Assembly (NCBI GenBank): GCA_942486035.1
Contig: CALNXK010000046.1
Coordinates: 2,282,001 to 2,346,000, forward strand
Direction of reading: 5' to 3'
Origin: Porites lobata
Taxonomy: Eukaryota > Cnidaria > Anthozoa > Scleractinia > Poritidae
DNA length: 64,000 nucleotides
The position numbers were made by a program, and so were the translations under genes. The first letter of the stretch is position 1. Each line of letters opens with the position of its first letter. The notes below the pieces were generated by a model. It saw only the letters and a list, made by a program, of their open reading frames with translations. It did no database searches and was not told where the DNA came from. Below, piece by piece: positions 22,755 through 34,267 of this stretch.

Positions 22755-22987
22755 CTGTAATCAGGTATTGAATAACCCAAGATTTAGTTCCACATTTCTG
22801 CACATTGGCAAACGTCTGATTGTAGTTGATAAATTCCAAAGTGAAGATTTAAAGATGAACTTATTTCTTTGGATAAAACTTCTGGGAAGCTAGCCAAAAA
22901 TGTGTCACACTTTTGAGCCCAAAAAGAAGGAGAAAGGGAAAACTTGGTTACAAGTTCACGTTTGCCACTGCGTGGTTCCCAATCTCT

Positions 22988-24511
22988 CTATTGCTTGTGC
23001 TTCCACCGCTTAACATGCAAGTTGGCAATGTTGTGCTGTCGTTTCGCATGCCTCTTAAGATGTGTTGCGCTGTTGGTCTTATAATTGCAGTCTTCACATC
23101 TCAGACGCTTTGGTAAATGTGTTGTATTAATGTGAAGACGTAGTCCATCAAGGGATGTGAACTTTTTGTCATCAGCTGCAAAAGAAATACAGTAATGCAC
23201 GTCAATTTCTATTGACAGGTGAAATATCCAATCCAGATTCAAACTCCATGCAATTAAATGACCATTCATATAGTATAATCTTTTCTTCTTCGACTGTTGC
23301 TAGTGATTTATGGTTGGATAAACTGAGCCATGCATGTCATACTGGAACGTGTTACTAATAACCTACTGCACATGAAAGTAAATTAGTGGTTAGTCTATAT
23401 TTGGAGGTCTTTGATTTGAAATTGACCAATCTTTATCCAACCCAGCTGTGACTTCAAACATTAAATTTCATTCTTCAACAAGCATTATTCGTCCCCATTA
23501 TAAAGATTGTGGAAGGAATGGAGATCATCCTCTGAAATATATCATTTATTGATCTTCTTCCCTTATTGCTATCTCATCAGTTATCTCAAATGGTCACTTA
23601 AGTCATTTCTTCAATGTTACGGAAGCTATATTATATTTCACCTACCAACACAATCCCAATGGGGCGAGTCTTCTGGGGTTCTCTTTGGGTGCTTCATGTC
23701 ATTAATGTGCGCTGCACATTTGTCGGCCCCCTGGCACCTGGCATCACATTCGGCAAAGGGACGCTTAAACGGATTGGCAAAGCCAAAAAGGCCCACGTGT
23801 TCAGTGCGGGGTGTCCACCTACACCTTGGGTCCAGGTGGACAGTGTCCTCATGAATGGCTGGTTGCCATGTGCTGCAGATGGCCACAATGTCCAGACGAC
23901 GTGTTGTTTTCTAAACGGAGATCACACAGTCACATTATAAAAATGATAATTGCATCAAAATGCTGTCATAAGTGTATCTGTCATACTTAGTGTTCTCTGA
24001 CTTGTTTGTATTTCCTATCTTGATAAATAATTGGGGACGCATAATTTGTGCAGATTTTGAGTAAAATGTGTACACCTGCATTATTGCATGTCAGAGTGCA
24101 AACACACCGATGAGCCTAGCACATCAATATTTTCTTGCTGCCTATCTTACAGTTCCCTTGCCGTGGCTTGTTATTCAATGTTATTTTCACATGATTGTTA
24201 TAACATAAGATATATTCTCTGGTGCAATTTCTTAGTTTCAGTTCTCAGACAATGGGGTCAAAGGTACACAAGACAGATTTCCAAGCAGTACAAGTTGATT
24301 GGATCACAGACAGACTAAATCAGGCGGAGCAAAAAGGTATGAAAAATCCTGTTTATGATTTGCCCTTGCTTAGTGCTTACATTTACCTCTTTAGGTGGAG
24401 TAGGTGGCTCTTTCTTTCTGGCGTCGTTGGGTGCTTCATTTTTCTGCCGGCAGAAAACTCTGGAGGCAGATGCCTTTAGATGATTGATGGTGGGTTGTGC
24501 CTTGTTTTCCT
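22988..24511 (-). CDS. C2H2 zinc-finger protein gene, last three exons
   Basis: Three exons fit with matching phases: 24387-24511, 23646-23910 and 22988-23175. Acceptors are TTTGGCAG, CCGTTTAG and TTTTGCAG; donors are GTAAAT and GTAGGT. The first is Lys/Pro-rich (KKEPPTPPKE). The second is Cys/His-rich (RLDIVAICSTWQPAIHEDTV ... CDARCQGADKCAAHINDMKH) without a named domain. The last carries one half finger (LDGLRLHINTTH) and a C2H2 finger C-x2-C-x12-H-x4-H (CEDCNYKTNSATHLKRHAKR), then KRWKHKQ and a stop. It probably binds nucleic acid in the nucleus. The first exon enters in phase 1, so an upstream exon is missing. It lies between blocks A and B but is not part of the duplication. Confidence 0.65.
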
Positions 24512-24519
24512 CTGCCAAA

Positions 24520-25036
24520 GAAATTTCATAAACATCAGTACATCGATGAGGACATTATCACCTTGGTGATGAAGGGATTGTGTCCTTTGAACTCTGGCAA
24601 GCAGTCAGTAATAATTGTAAAAAGGTTTTCACAGGACTTCCACAAAATTCAAACTAAGAAACTATCTATTCTTCTAAGTTGCTACTTCAATGAGGAGGTA
24701 CAAATATACCCAACAACCTTCGGATGCTGTTGGCCACTGTCCAAGCTGCTATGAATGTGGGTTAAAACCATTACTGGTTTTTTGACATTTTGCTCTCTGG
24801 TCATTCCTTGTGTTTCAATGGAATTTAATCTTCATGAGTCGCTCAAGGGATAAATTCACGCCAAAGTTTGAAAACTCAAGAGTGGATGTTTCTGTTGGTT
24901 CCCAGCTGCCAGATGACTGTCCTTCAAAGGCAAACAAACATAGCATCTCCGTACAAAGCTGTCAAATTTGAGCAAAATGTTCTCTGAATATCTTGGCTAT
25001 GAATAACCGCACAGACCTGATTCTTGGCAAGGCATT
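24520..25036. other. No clear gene; one open minus-strand block
   Basis: On the minus strand, 24830-24955 is open (LCTEMLCLFAFEGQSSGSWE ... EFSNFGVNLSLERLMK). It could be an exon upstream of the zinc-finger gene, but I find no convincing splice sites. The rest shows nothing. Confidence 0.3.
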
Positions 25037-25349
25037 TTGTACAGTTAGCTCCTTTCATTTCCCAGATTCTGCACTTTTTGCATCAACTGCTTCGCATTTT
25101 TATTTTTAAAGGTGCGATGGTGAAAACACAGCAAACTTGTCACCTTATTTGGAACAGAAGTGATATTCTGCCCCCCTCTAAATAAATGGTTTTGGCGAGT
25201 TGCCATCACTTGAAGAGGAGGAGCACAACTTGTTCATGCAACATGGATGCTGCGCCCAGCCATCTGAACTTAAGGTGATGAGGATTGTAGATGCTTTTTT
25301 CCGGATTATTGACAAAGTTATTTACTGAGATTGGCAATTCTTAACTCAC

Positions 25350-28300
25350 CTCGTGCCTTCCTCAGTGGCTCGTAGTTGTCGAGGAATGCCTGAAATTCCT
25401 CAGGATACTCTTCCTCTGCATCGGCCTGGGTTTTCAGGTTCCTGAGGGGAGCTTCCAACCTAACATTAAACGCTGTCAGGATGTTTTGAAGGAATTGCAC
25501 CCTCTCCTCAGGGGTTCGTAATCCTTTAAAGGGAAAAGCAATGTTATTACTTACACTGATGAATAACAGTTTTTCCTCAAATATTGCAATAAGAAAAGGC
25601 ACATGCACTTCTTGCTAGCAAGTGATTCATTTCGTGATGACATCAAGAGCACATCTGCATTTGTGTATGGATGAGCTAAATTTAATGGGCATCCCAATAA
25701 ACTTTGAACGGATTACATTTCCAACCTTATTGCAATCTGCAATTTGAAATGGTATTGCTCCAACCAACAGGACATCTGTTTGGAAATTTGGGGCCATAAC
25801 ACCATTAAAGGAACCTTGACAAAAAATTCATATCGTTTTTGACTAATGCTGTTCTAACCAGATGTATAGTGTGTTGTCCCTAGAAAGCTATGCTCTCAAC
25901 ATGGAATTCATAGTTAATCACAGTCCCTATCTTTCTCTTATTCTCGTGTGCAACTTCAATCAATACCTACCAGGAGTTAGTAGACCAGCACTGTCCGAGT
26001 ACTGCTCTATGATCTTTTTGACGTAGATGTGCACTACGCCTGACTGGACAGACCAGCCCCCCAGGGGACGAAGCTGGTCCACCTGATTGTCGGAGAAATA
26101 GCCGCCATTCTCCATGGCGGCCGTGAGGACAAATCTTGTTGCAAAGCCCTAAAAGAGGAACAAGAGTGTGATTGCACACCCAGTCTAGGAAACCATGTGT
26201 GCCCAAATAAGGTATGTGACTAACTTGAGCTTTACATTGTGCAAACTGGACATTAATGTAAGTTATTGACTGTTATGAGACCCTTTCATCATCTGCAAAC
26301 TGTATTGCATAGAACTGGTGTAGACAAATCCATAAACAAGTGGCATCGTTACTTGCAATCACCTGATTCACGTTCTGGCTTTGAGATTTGAATGATTACA
26401 GTTGCCGAATGTAAGTGTTTCACAGGTGTACTAACAGATCTGTAGGATTTGTGTGACAGATCCCGCACATCGAATCCCGCATCAAGGACACTATTTTGGA
26501 TCATTGTTCGTGTTGTACACTATTGAGCTGTTCTGGCTGAATATGAACAGGTTAAAAAAAAGCACATCATTATGCACCGAACAAAAAGTTATTGTGAATA
26601 ACCCTACCATCTTCCCTTCCCCCCTTCCAAAATTGGGCACCTTTGCCCCGACAGCTCTATTAGGAAGATGTGATCCAATCACTCAATTTTATACACGTGG
26701 TTAACATGTAATATTAGTGTAATAGCATAGGAGGGATAAATATCACGTTCTTTTGTCCCAAACAAGTACACTGATATGTAAATGTATGATCTCACCTTGA
26801 GAGTATGGTCTGGCAAAACAGAGGCCAGTCTGCCACACCTTCTCGTAGTTGGAAATTTTGCCTTTCCCAGGCCTCGCGGGGAGTCTTCAGAAATACCCCG
26901 CGCCGGGCGAAGTGTAAGAAACCCAAGGCAACGGGGCATTATGGACTTCCATCTTCTAGGGCTGTGTATGTGAAGACTCGACTATGCATAAATAGAAATA
27001 TGGTTTGAAAATCAAGTTTTCTTTAAACAATGGGAAGAATGTAATAGCGAACGACACTACCGAAAATAGGCCCAGCGGCTGCTAACAGAACAAAAGCAGA
27101 ATTATTGTCTGTAGGATGTAGGAGTGCTTAAGTGTGCAAGACAATTTGTTCCTCCATGGACCGTGCAAACAATGTTCAACTCTTTTATCCAACCGTACTT
27201 TGACTGTTGCAGCATTGTAATCCAAGCTTAGATCTATTTTATCAAAGGGTAATACCTAGTTTTAGAATTATATTTTTCTTTTTGCACACCTTATTATCCA
27301 CTGATAAACATATACATATTTCATGCAATGTTACTCTGCTTTAGCTGATAAAACTTTTGTCTAAATCCAGCCTCTCTCTCTCTTTCTCTCTCTCACGTAC
27401 ATTATCCAAAGGTCCGTTTTGATTGACTCATATTTGGAGGTGCATATATTATGGAGACCGTTCGCATTAATAACTGTAAGTAAACTTTGATAATTTCCAA
27501 AGGATCATAATTAATCCTTACCTGTGGGACATGTTGGTTGCGTCAGGTTTCTCATGGCGAAAAACAACCTTCATGGTAACACCATGACCCTCTTGTGGTT
27601 GTGACGTCGAGGTCAATGTTGATGTACCTCTACCCCCAAAAATGGAAATTCCTTTTATGGCTATGCATGGAAACTCAACTCAGTATTATTAGAGACTTTT
27701 CTGAGGTTTCCTGGGATGAACAGACAAAACGTTGGAGTTCTTACGTTTGAGTGCATTTTATTCTGATTCGTTGCTTCATTGCAGTGGAAACTTGTAAGTG
27801 ACTAAAACAGCCGGAAATTGGTATGTGCATGCTGAGTCTCAAGGTCCAAAAACGTGATATGCTCCAAAAGCGGAAAGTAGCCAATTTTGCTAGTTTATGT
27901 CAGATTAGTAACTATTTAACAAGGGTACCTGAACATGACATCTCCAACTTTGATGCCCTGGGAAAGAGGAAACTCCCCCAAACCCATGTCGTCCCTGAGA
28001 TGTCTATATTGAGGGGTAGAATATGTCTGCACGATAGTGCCAGCTCTGGCCCGACAGTGGGCAGACAAACTGTGAAGGAAAGATACTGGAAAACAGAAGA
28101 GGGCATAAGTTATGTAATGCTTCCTACATGTCTCTATTTTTAGTCTTCCATACTCATTACCAGACATTTTTGAACTTACATATCTGTAGAATTTATATTT
28201 ACGTCTGCATGTCCTTTTAAGGAACATGTATTGCATGCCATGTCAAATCTCAGTGCTGAGTTTTGAATCCTTTCTCTCTAGGTCATAATAATTATGGGAT

Positions 28301-29782
28301 ATTTCAACAAGGATGTTCAACCATCACATGATAATCGTCTGAGGTGAATATACATCAATTGTACAATACATAATTATAACACTTTTTTAATAAAAGCTTT
28401 CTTCCTTGAACACACGCCAATAAGAAAAATATATATGGCGAGAAATATCGAGGTTTAAAAGTTTATTTCTAAAAAGGTAGTGGCATATAATGTATCACAG
28501 GATTGCCATTTCATTCACTTAGGTTGCAATGCTGGTGGACTTTCGATGCCAGTGGTATCAAGAATGTGCTCAAAGGCTTGAGCAAACATTGGCTTTTTGG
28601 GGTGGGAATCCATTTCCCCCACTTCCTTTCTCAAGAACTGGCCAAGTGTTTTTCCCAACTCAGGGAACTGTTTAGCTAGGCTGTTGTGCCCATTGGAAAT
28701 TTGCTGGAAATGAAGGACACCGGCAGATCAGTAAGAGTTGGATTGGGCTTAAAAGGGGAAGCACGTTCTCCCACAACATGGCCTGTTACTGTTGTATGTT
28801 TCCAGACGATGCAGTCCACTGGCCATCTTAAGATTATTCATTGATGAATGGTGCGATTATTACAAGCGCAATGCAATCATTATAGCCGAGTTAGGTAATT
28901 TGGCAATGAATATATTCATCTAGAATTAAGTATTAAGACATACTTGTCTAATCTGTAACATAGAAAATACAACTTATTTTATCGCTGCACTAAAAAGGTA
29001 GACGAACTACTTCCAAAAATTAAAAAAAAGGTTGAATTTTATGGAAGACATTTTGACCTGTTACAAAAGTAAAGTAGTTTCAGGCGACCAAATAGTGCAT
29101 TGCATGATAATTTTGTTTTTACTAATGGGTATTTCTATTTTAATTAATAGGTCTTTTGCAGACCACTTACCCACATACAAAGACCACGGGAAAAGTTTTC
29201 TATTCTTTTGTAGGCGAAGCCGGTTTTCGCACAGGCCACACAAAACGCTTTTATATCGAGCTCTTGCAAGGGAAAGGTCACAGCCGCCCCCACCTTCACC
29301 TCTTTGTGTCAGGCTAGGAACAAGTTCCTGGCATCAAATATGGACTTTATCTGTAGGAATAAAAACCGGCTGGTGAGAGACTGATCGAGGCGGTGTTGTT
29401 GTAGCACAGACACTCGACGTATAGCGTAACAAAACAATAGCTCTTACCGTTCCGGGCGCCAATGAGTCCACGTACATTTTTTTTGTTCTCTCCAGGTTGC
29501 CTGCTGCATCACTTAAGGTGGCGGTAAAGCATTGGATTAATGCGCTGTTCTCTGGCAGGTTTATGCAGGAAAATGTATCCCCTTCCAGGGCGACCCCTGT
29601 GGAGTGAAACAATATTTTACAATTGTTGTTTAATTGACTCTCACGGGAAAATTTTCTACAAATCACCCCCATCATTAAATGTACTGGAACGCGGAATTTA
29701 ATATAGTCTGTGAAGTTTGTTGTCGTTCTGCCTGTAATAAAAGTGTAAGAAATGAAGCTGTACCTGTGCCTTGACTGGCCAT
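25350..29782 (-). pseudogene. Copy B of an unrecognised nine-exon gene, nearly intact
   Basis: Exons in minus order: E1 29764-29782, E2 29448-29596, E3 29171-29299, E4 28523-28703, E5 27929-28069, E6 27522-27651, E7 26796-26961, E8 25971-26148, E9 25350-25523. Every exon is open in the phase handed on by its neighbour, and acceptors and donors are canonical. The exception is the E4 donor, which reads CTAAGT where copy C has GTAAGT; unspliced, the frame would stop five bases later (ALQPK then TGA). E1 starts MASQGTG. E2 has LPENSALIQCFTATLSDAAG, E3 AAVTFPLQELDIKAFCVACA, E4 SNGHNSLAKQFPELGKTLGQ, E8 FSDNQVDQLRPLGGWSVQSG, E9 VRLEAPLRNLKTQADAEEEY. I know no such domain order. No terminal exon after E9 was found. 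Confidence 0.72.
27371..27394. repeat. CT microsatellite in an intron of copy B
   Basis: A pyrimidine run (CTCTCTCTCTTTCTCTCTCT). The matching run in block C is at about 40810-40832. Confidence 0.8.
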
Positions 29783-30055
29783 TTTCCTTGGGGCGAGTGA
29801 AAATTTTCTTTCTAGGCCTCCAAATTTATAGCACGGCACAAACATTTTCCCACCGTTTTTGCCTGATGGAATCTACGCAGGGTTACTTTTGCGCCATTTT
29901 CATTTGAGGAGATGGCACCCATCGCTAAAGTGCATGAATAAGTAACACCTGTGCTATAACCCACGCCCCCACCCACTCCCCCTTGCCTATTTCGCGGACA
30001 TAAGCATAGTTTGACCTTCAATCGACAATTCCCCATCCGCCAAGCTGACATTTTA

Positions 30056-30104
30056 CAGACTTTGCCTCCGGAGGCCAACGCCGTATCCATTAGGCCACAA
30101 GGAC
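30056..30104 (-). pseudogene. Truncated tRNA-Arg (CCG): 5' half and part of the intron
   Basis: The minus strand repeats the acceptor 5' strand, D arm, anticodon-stem 5' strand and CCG anticodon of the gene at 63-151 with one change in the D region. It then keeps a diverged piece of the intron and ends. The 3' anticodon strand, T arm and acceptor 3' strand are missing, so no tRNA can be made. Confidence 0.85.
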
Positions 30105-30931
30105 AAAAACCGATTTCAGGTGATAAAAAATTTATATAAACCCCTGGAAACCTTATCAAAGCAAAGTCGCTTTAAAATTTTCTTTTAAATCGCCCATTCT
30201 TTACACGAAAGCTTCGATTTTATTTTTAGAAGAAAAAAACGTTCAATATAGTAATCGTATAGTCATTCCTGCTGGTGGCCAGTAAATGAGAGTGAACTAC
30301 TGTAGATCCTAGTGCAGTCCTGCCTGAAGGAAAAGTGAACTTGACCGGAAAGTAGACATCATGCAACCCCAAGACATTTATTTCAAGTATTTTTCACGAA
30401 AGCAGCACCTCTTAACACCTTTTATAGGGGTGATATATTCGCGAGAAAAGTTGGATCTTCTAGGCAGAACTGCCATTTACAACCGGAATTTCCGGTTTTC
30501 TCATGCAAGTGTGTCTGGGAAGGAAGATCAAGCCACGGGAAACACACATCACATCACATATTATCATGATCATAGCGTTCATCAACGTGTATGGTGCGAA
30601 TGGTTGCTGTTTCATGTTTGTGGATGCTGTATTTGGAAAAACAACTCTTCTAGAGGCGAACTTTGGAATTTTCAAATATCAGCAGGTATTTATCAATGTT
30701 TGAATGTGTCAGTTGGTTAAATTCGTGGTAATTTTCTGCGAACAGGCACAGCTCGTGGGTCCAGGTCTGTGAACCCCACGCGTTTAAGAAAATACAGTAC
30801 AAGGGAATTCGTGTTTTCATTGTGATGCACTGTTTAAGAAACATGTATAGTGAAGCAGCACGTTCAGGTTTGTGTATAGCCTAGAAAAGAATTTCTTACA
30901 TATGTTGGCTTTAAACCAGCTGTTCTAACTT
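30056..30931. repeat. Segmental duplication, copy 2 (pairs with 100-1000)
   Basis: Same orientation and order as copy 1, with about one difference every ten bases and several small indels. It begins inside the tRNA gene and ends near CAGCTGTTCTAACTTAAGGA. Copy 2 lies directly beyond the right edge of block B. Confidence 0.8.
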
Positions 30932-30934
30932 AAG

Positions 30935-32120
30935 GACATTCGCGCGAAAATCTTCTAACATTGATTTTTTTCTGAAAATTTTACCATAGAAAGACGATGA
31001 GTTAGTGATGTCAGAAATGTAAAAAAAGGGGTGGGAGATCATGCCCGGAAGAACACCTAAATCTGAGTAAATCATCAGTCTTCTTTAGCGAAGAAGGTCA
31101 CAGTGGCTGTAAGTCCAAAAATATTGCAATTAGATCTTTGTAGGGAAATGTTCTCTGCCAAATATGGTTTAAATGGACCTATTAAGCGAATTTAGTCCAC
31201 TGGTGAGGTTCCTCAAATAACAAGTTTGCATTTAGCGACCACAATTTCACGCACCTTGCAGCACATGATGGCAGGATTCGATGTCTTGCTGACAGAAATC
31301 GTGAAATTTTTTGCCTTCGCACATTGTTTTTTTTTTCATTTTTGGACAATGTAGAGATAATTGTAAATAAAATGTGTTTCTGGAAAGAAAAGTAGGGTTC
31401 ACCAACGATTTATGAGCGTAAAGTGTGATTGAATTGTCATCGAATTCCAAAGTCACGCTGTTGTGCGACATGACGGAGCATGACTCGAATCTACTTCTGG
31501 CTGTGATGTAGTAGTCAAGGGCGTTAATTTTGGTTCGGTTTAGTGAGAATGGCGCGAAGGAAAACAAGAGGGATTCGATTTTGTGCTGATTATTTTTTAC
31601 ACTTGGCAACGGTCAACTAAGTGTACTTTTGCAGCGTTTTGACATTTGTGGAATTACCCGGCTCAGTCTTTGAGGAACAAAGGAGACTTTCGTGTTATCA
31701 TCATTTCATTGATTCAGTTCAAGGTGGAATCAAGAAGGTAAGAAATTTTCCTCTTGGGAAACAAGAAACGGTGCTATGATTTTTTTTACTTTCGTTAAGT
31801 GAAACAGGGAATCTTCCAAAGGTGTGGGCCAGTTTCACTCAACGACTAATTAAATTTAAGTTTACTTGTAGTACCTCAATTCTCTTTTTTTGAGGCCTTC
31901 ATTAATCTTGTACTGTAGAGTGTGAGACATTTCAAATACTAAATAATAACCAATGTTCATTTCTATGAATTTGGAATGAAAGATTCAAACCTTTCGCTGC
32001 AAAATACAATAATTCAACCATAACGTCTACTCTAACACGTATTAAAATGCCCTATCAATTAAGCACCTCCCTTCACATGTTTTCTAAGTAGCTGAAAAGT
32101 GCAGCTATTATTTTTGAGGT
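30935..32120. other. No recognised gene; one 120-codon open frame
   Basis: The minus frame 31247-31609 is open for 120 codons (MPSVKNNQHKIESLLFSFAP...) and has no domain I know. The motif ACATTCGCGCGAAAATCTTC at 30945 reminds me of interspersed anthozoan repeats, so this is probably repeat sequence. That is a weak inference. Confidence 0.3.
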
Positions 32121-32282
32121 TGTTGTTACCTTGGGTTTCCCATACTTTTTCGGTCAAAACACTTCTGAGCCCTTCCTTCCCACAGAATTGAAAGCTTTAG
32201 ATGGCTCAACGTGAGCCCAGAACCTGCAATTTTGTCCCCCATGCCCTTAGAAATAACTTTGGAAACAATAAGGGGCTGTAGG

Positions 32283-32880
32283 CTATGTATGTTGACAGCC
32301 TTGTGTAAACAGTATTTTGTACTGTTGATGACATAACAAAAAAAAAGCGGAGCTGGATTTGATAATAGCCTTCTCATTTACTTCCTTGAAGGAAAGAAGT
32401 CGCTGAAGAGCCCTGACATCTTCCAGGTAGTCATGAGCACTATAAGAAATGCCCAACAGATCTGACACAAGATTTTCCTGCGAGTATTTCTCTCTCTGTT
32501 GCATAACTGATTTAAACAGTATTAACGTATCAACAAACCCCACAACACAACTTTGAAAGGAGTTTAAAAGATCACATTTCTGGAAAGAAAATATTAGACG
32601 CTTGCAATCAAATGATTTTGCATTGTGAGCAAACAGCACTACTGGCATCTCTTTTGCCTTTAACCACTCCACAAAACTCTTGAGGCCTTCTTTCGCACTT
32701 TTGGAATCCACTGGCTTTCCTCTTAGGCACAGTCTTCCTCTTACCACTGCAATCTGGGTGACTTGTGATGCTCCAGGTGTGATATCTTCTCTAGCATTAT
32801 GTGGGTGTTGAATTCATCTTGTCCATGTGCAGCTGAGAGTTGTATAATGTCAGCTTTGGTAGCTGAAATAAGGAAAAGTC
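32283..32880 (-). pseudogene. DEDDh-type exonuclease domain (PML-like), frameshifted
   Basis: After an acceptor TTATTTCAG the translation gives KADIIQLSAAHGQDEFNTHI. After a one-base shift it gives DITPGASQVTQIAVVRGRLC, then VEWLKAKEMPVVLFAHNAKS, FDCKRL, FVDTLILFKSV and finally YSAHDYLEDVRALQRLL. The A-H-N-x-x-x-F-D motif and the final H-D-x-L-x-D motif are the Exo II and Exo III signatures of DEDDh 3'-5' exonucleases. The closest architecture I know is the exonuclease-like domain found in PML and in many cnidarian PML-like repeats. The Exo I D-x-E motif would lie in an upstream exon I cannot see. The lost base around 32790 breaks the frame. Confidence 0.65.
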
Positions 32881-32943
32881 ATTAATTCATGTAGGCTGGA
32901 GGATTTCTAAAAAAATATCCAGTATGAAGCTTATCTATTCATG

Positions 32944-33870
32944 TCAAAGACTGAATGTATGATAAATGTCAGTGATTATCTGCTGATAACCCTTGAGTGC
33001 TGGAGTGTCAGTAGCGGCCTGGCTAGTACAGAGAACAAGGCGATGTGCAAGGCAGTGCACATTTACAATCATTAGGTTTTCCTTTTTCATCAGCCCACTG
33101 ACTCCACCTTTCACGCCTGTCATAACTGCAGCTCCATCACTTCCTAATCTGAACCCTTTGCTCAGTACAGGATGTGGAAACCGTTTTTCTGCCAGAACAG
33201 CTTTCAGGGTATCCAGTATTGTTGCAGCCTTTCCATCTGACAGATTTTTAAGAAAGCGAGTTTTAGGAAGAAAATCCTCAGTCACAAAACGGACACAGAC
33301 AACAAGTTTTTGAGTAACTGAAATGTCTGTACTTTCATCAACAAGTACACTTAAAAACCTACTTTGCTGAATCTCTTTCTCTGTTTCGTTTGTAATGACT
33401 TTAGCACGTGCTTCCTCCTCCTCTGCTGCTTGGTCTGACATGTAGTTAACATTTTCGCCACAGCTACGTTTGTCAACGTGTGGGTAACGTGTCTGACATA
33501 GCAGATTCATCAATGACCTGAATTTTCGTGTAGCCACATTTTCTTTCGCAAGCCAATACGCTACTTTTTGAGCTGTTGTTATCCCTTCTTCCTGTCGACT
33601 GAGGGCTTTTTCCATGGCCTTTTTTAGATCAGTTTGCATCATGGCAGCCATCAACACGTTTTTGTGGGCACACGTTTCTGCATTTCTAGATAACGCGGAT
33701 GTTCGGTAGTTCTTTCATCCCACAGTGAAAGGGTTTTTACCACAACGCATTCAAAGTTCGCACAGCATACCCTTGTCATTGTCATGCTTCAACCAGCTGA
33801 AATCGTTCAACCAACGTGAATGGAATTTTTTTTCATACGAACACCATTTACGTCTTCCGCTTCACCGTCA
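32944..33870 (-). pseudogene. ZNF862-like, hAT-transposase-derived sequence with two in-frame TGA codons
   Basis: One frame runs through the region. It starts KWCSYEKKFHSRWLNDFSWL and reaches DKGMLCEL, a TGA (33751-33753), MRCGKNPFTVG and a second TGA (33715-33717). It then gives KNYRTSALSRNAETCAHKNV and 237 clean codons with VLVDESTDISVTQKLVV, FRLGSDGAAVMTGVKGG and VNVHCLAHRLVLCTSQAA. ZNF862-type proteins have a TTF-like zinc finger W-L-x-x-D...M-x-C-x-x-C...T-G-C-x-N-[FY]-R-T-S and a hAT RNase-H-like core with exactly these D-E-S-T-D and G-S-D-G-A-A-V-M-T-G motifs. Both TGAs sit where Cys is expected. It stops after IYHTFSL, before the usual C-terminal dimerisation domain. Confidence 0.75.
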
Positions 33871-34267
33871 ACAAGATCTTTCTTTCTTTTCTTTTTGCCA
33901 CCACCCCGTTTGTCGTTACTTTCTGTCTGTGTTGCTGCGAAAAAACTTTCGATAGACCAAGATGCGATTTACCTTTTCGAGACGCCATGCACCTGCGATA
34001 TTCAAAAAAAACCAAGTCGAGACTCAATGGTCTCCAGACCACTCATGGTAAATCAAGTAAACATGGCGTAGATTCATCGATTGATTTTCATGTTGTGTAA
34101 CAAGGTACAGAATTGTTGTTCTTTAGATTAAAAAGTCTGTTTAATTGGAAAATTGTTGTAGTTCGAGTAACAGAAGCATTTTTAAGCCTAGGGAATTAAA
34201 GAAGGAAAGGGCCATAATGGCCCTTAAACGCTTTTGTTGGGGGCCATCTCTCGATCTTTTGCGGGAT

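Larger units (their letters stand above)
25037..29906. repeat. Block B: near-full copy of a triplicated segment
   Basis: This aligns with 38625-43290 (block C) along almost its whole length and with block A over 25240-27270. The left boundary is at GGCATTTTGTACAGTTAGCT. The right boundary is near 29906, where B and C diverge after CATTTTCATTTGAG. The match includes introns and a CT microsatellite (27371-27394; C at 40810-40832), so it is a genomic duplication. Differences are scattered substitutions and small indels, plus one C-specific deletion removing exon 7. Confidence 0.92.

Noticed and set aside
24255..24330. Plus-strand exon MGSKVHKTDFQAVQVDWITD between TTTCAG and GTATGA
   Set aside because: Splice-like borders exist, but the frame is only about 28 codons, opposite to the zinc-finger gene, and no partner exon was found.
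29032..29376. Plus-strand open frames over the exon 3 region of copy B (and 42482-42790 in copy C)
   Set aside because: They are antisense to exons with good splice sites and matching phases on the minus strand. The in-frame codon indel between B and C also fits the minus-strand reading.
33725..34100. Three overlapping plus-strand frames of 76-94 codons
   Set aside because: They mirror the low-complexity Lys/Arg-rich upstream part of the minus-strand ZNF862-like sequence and have no domain.
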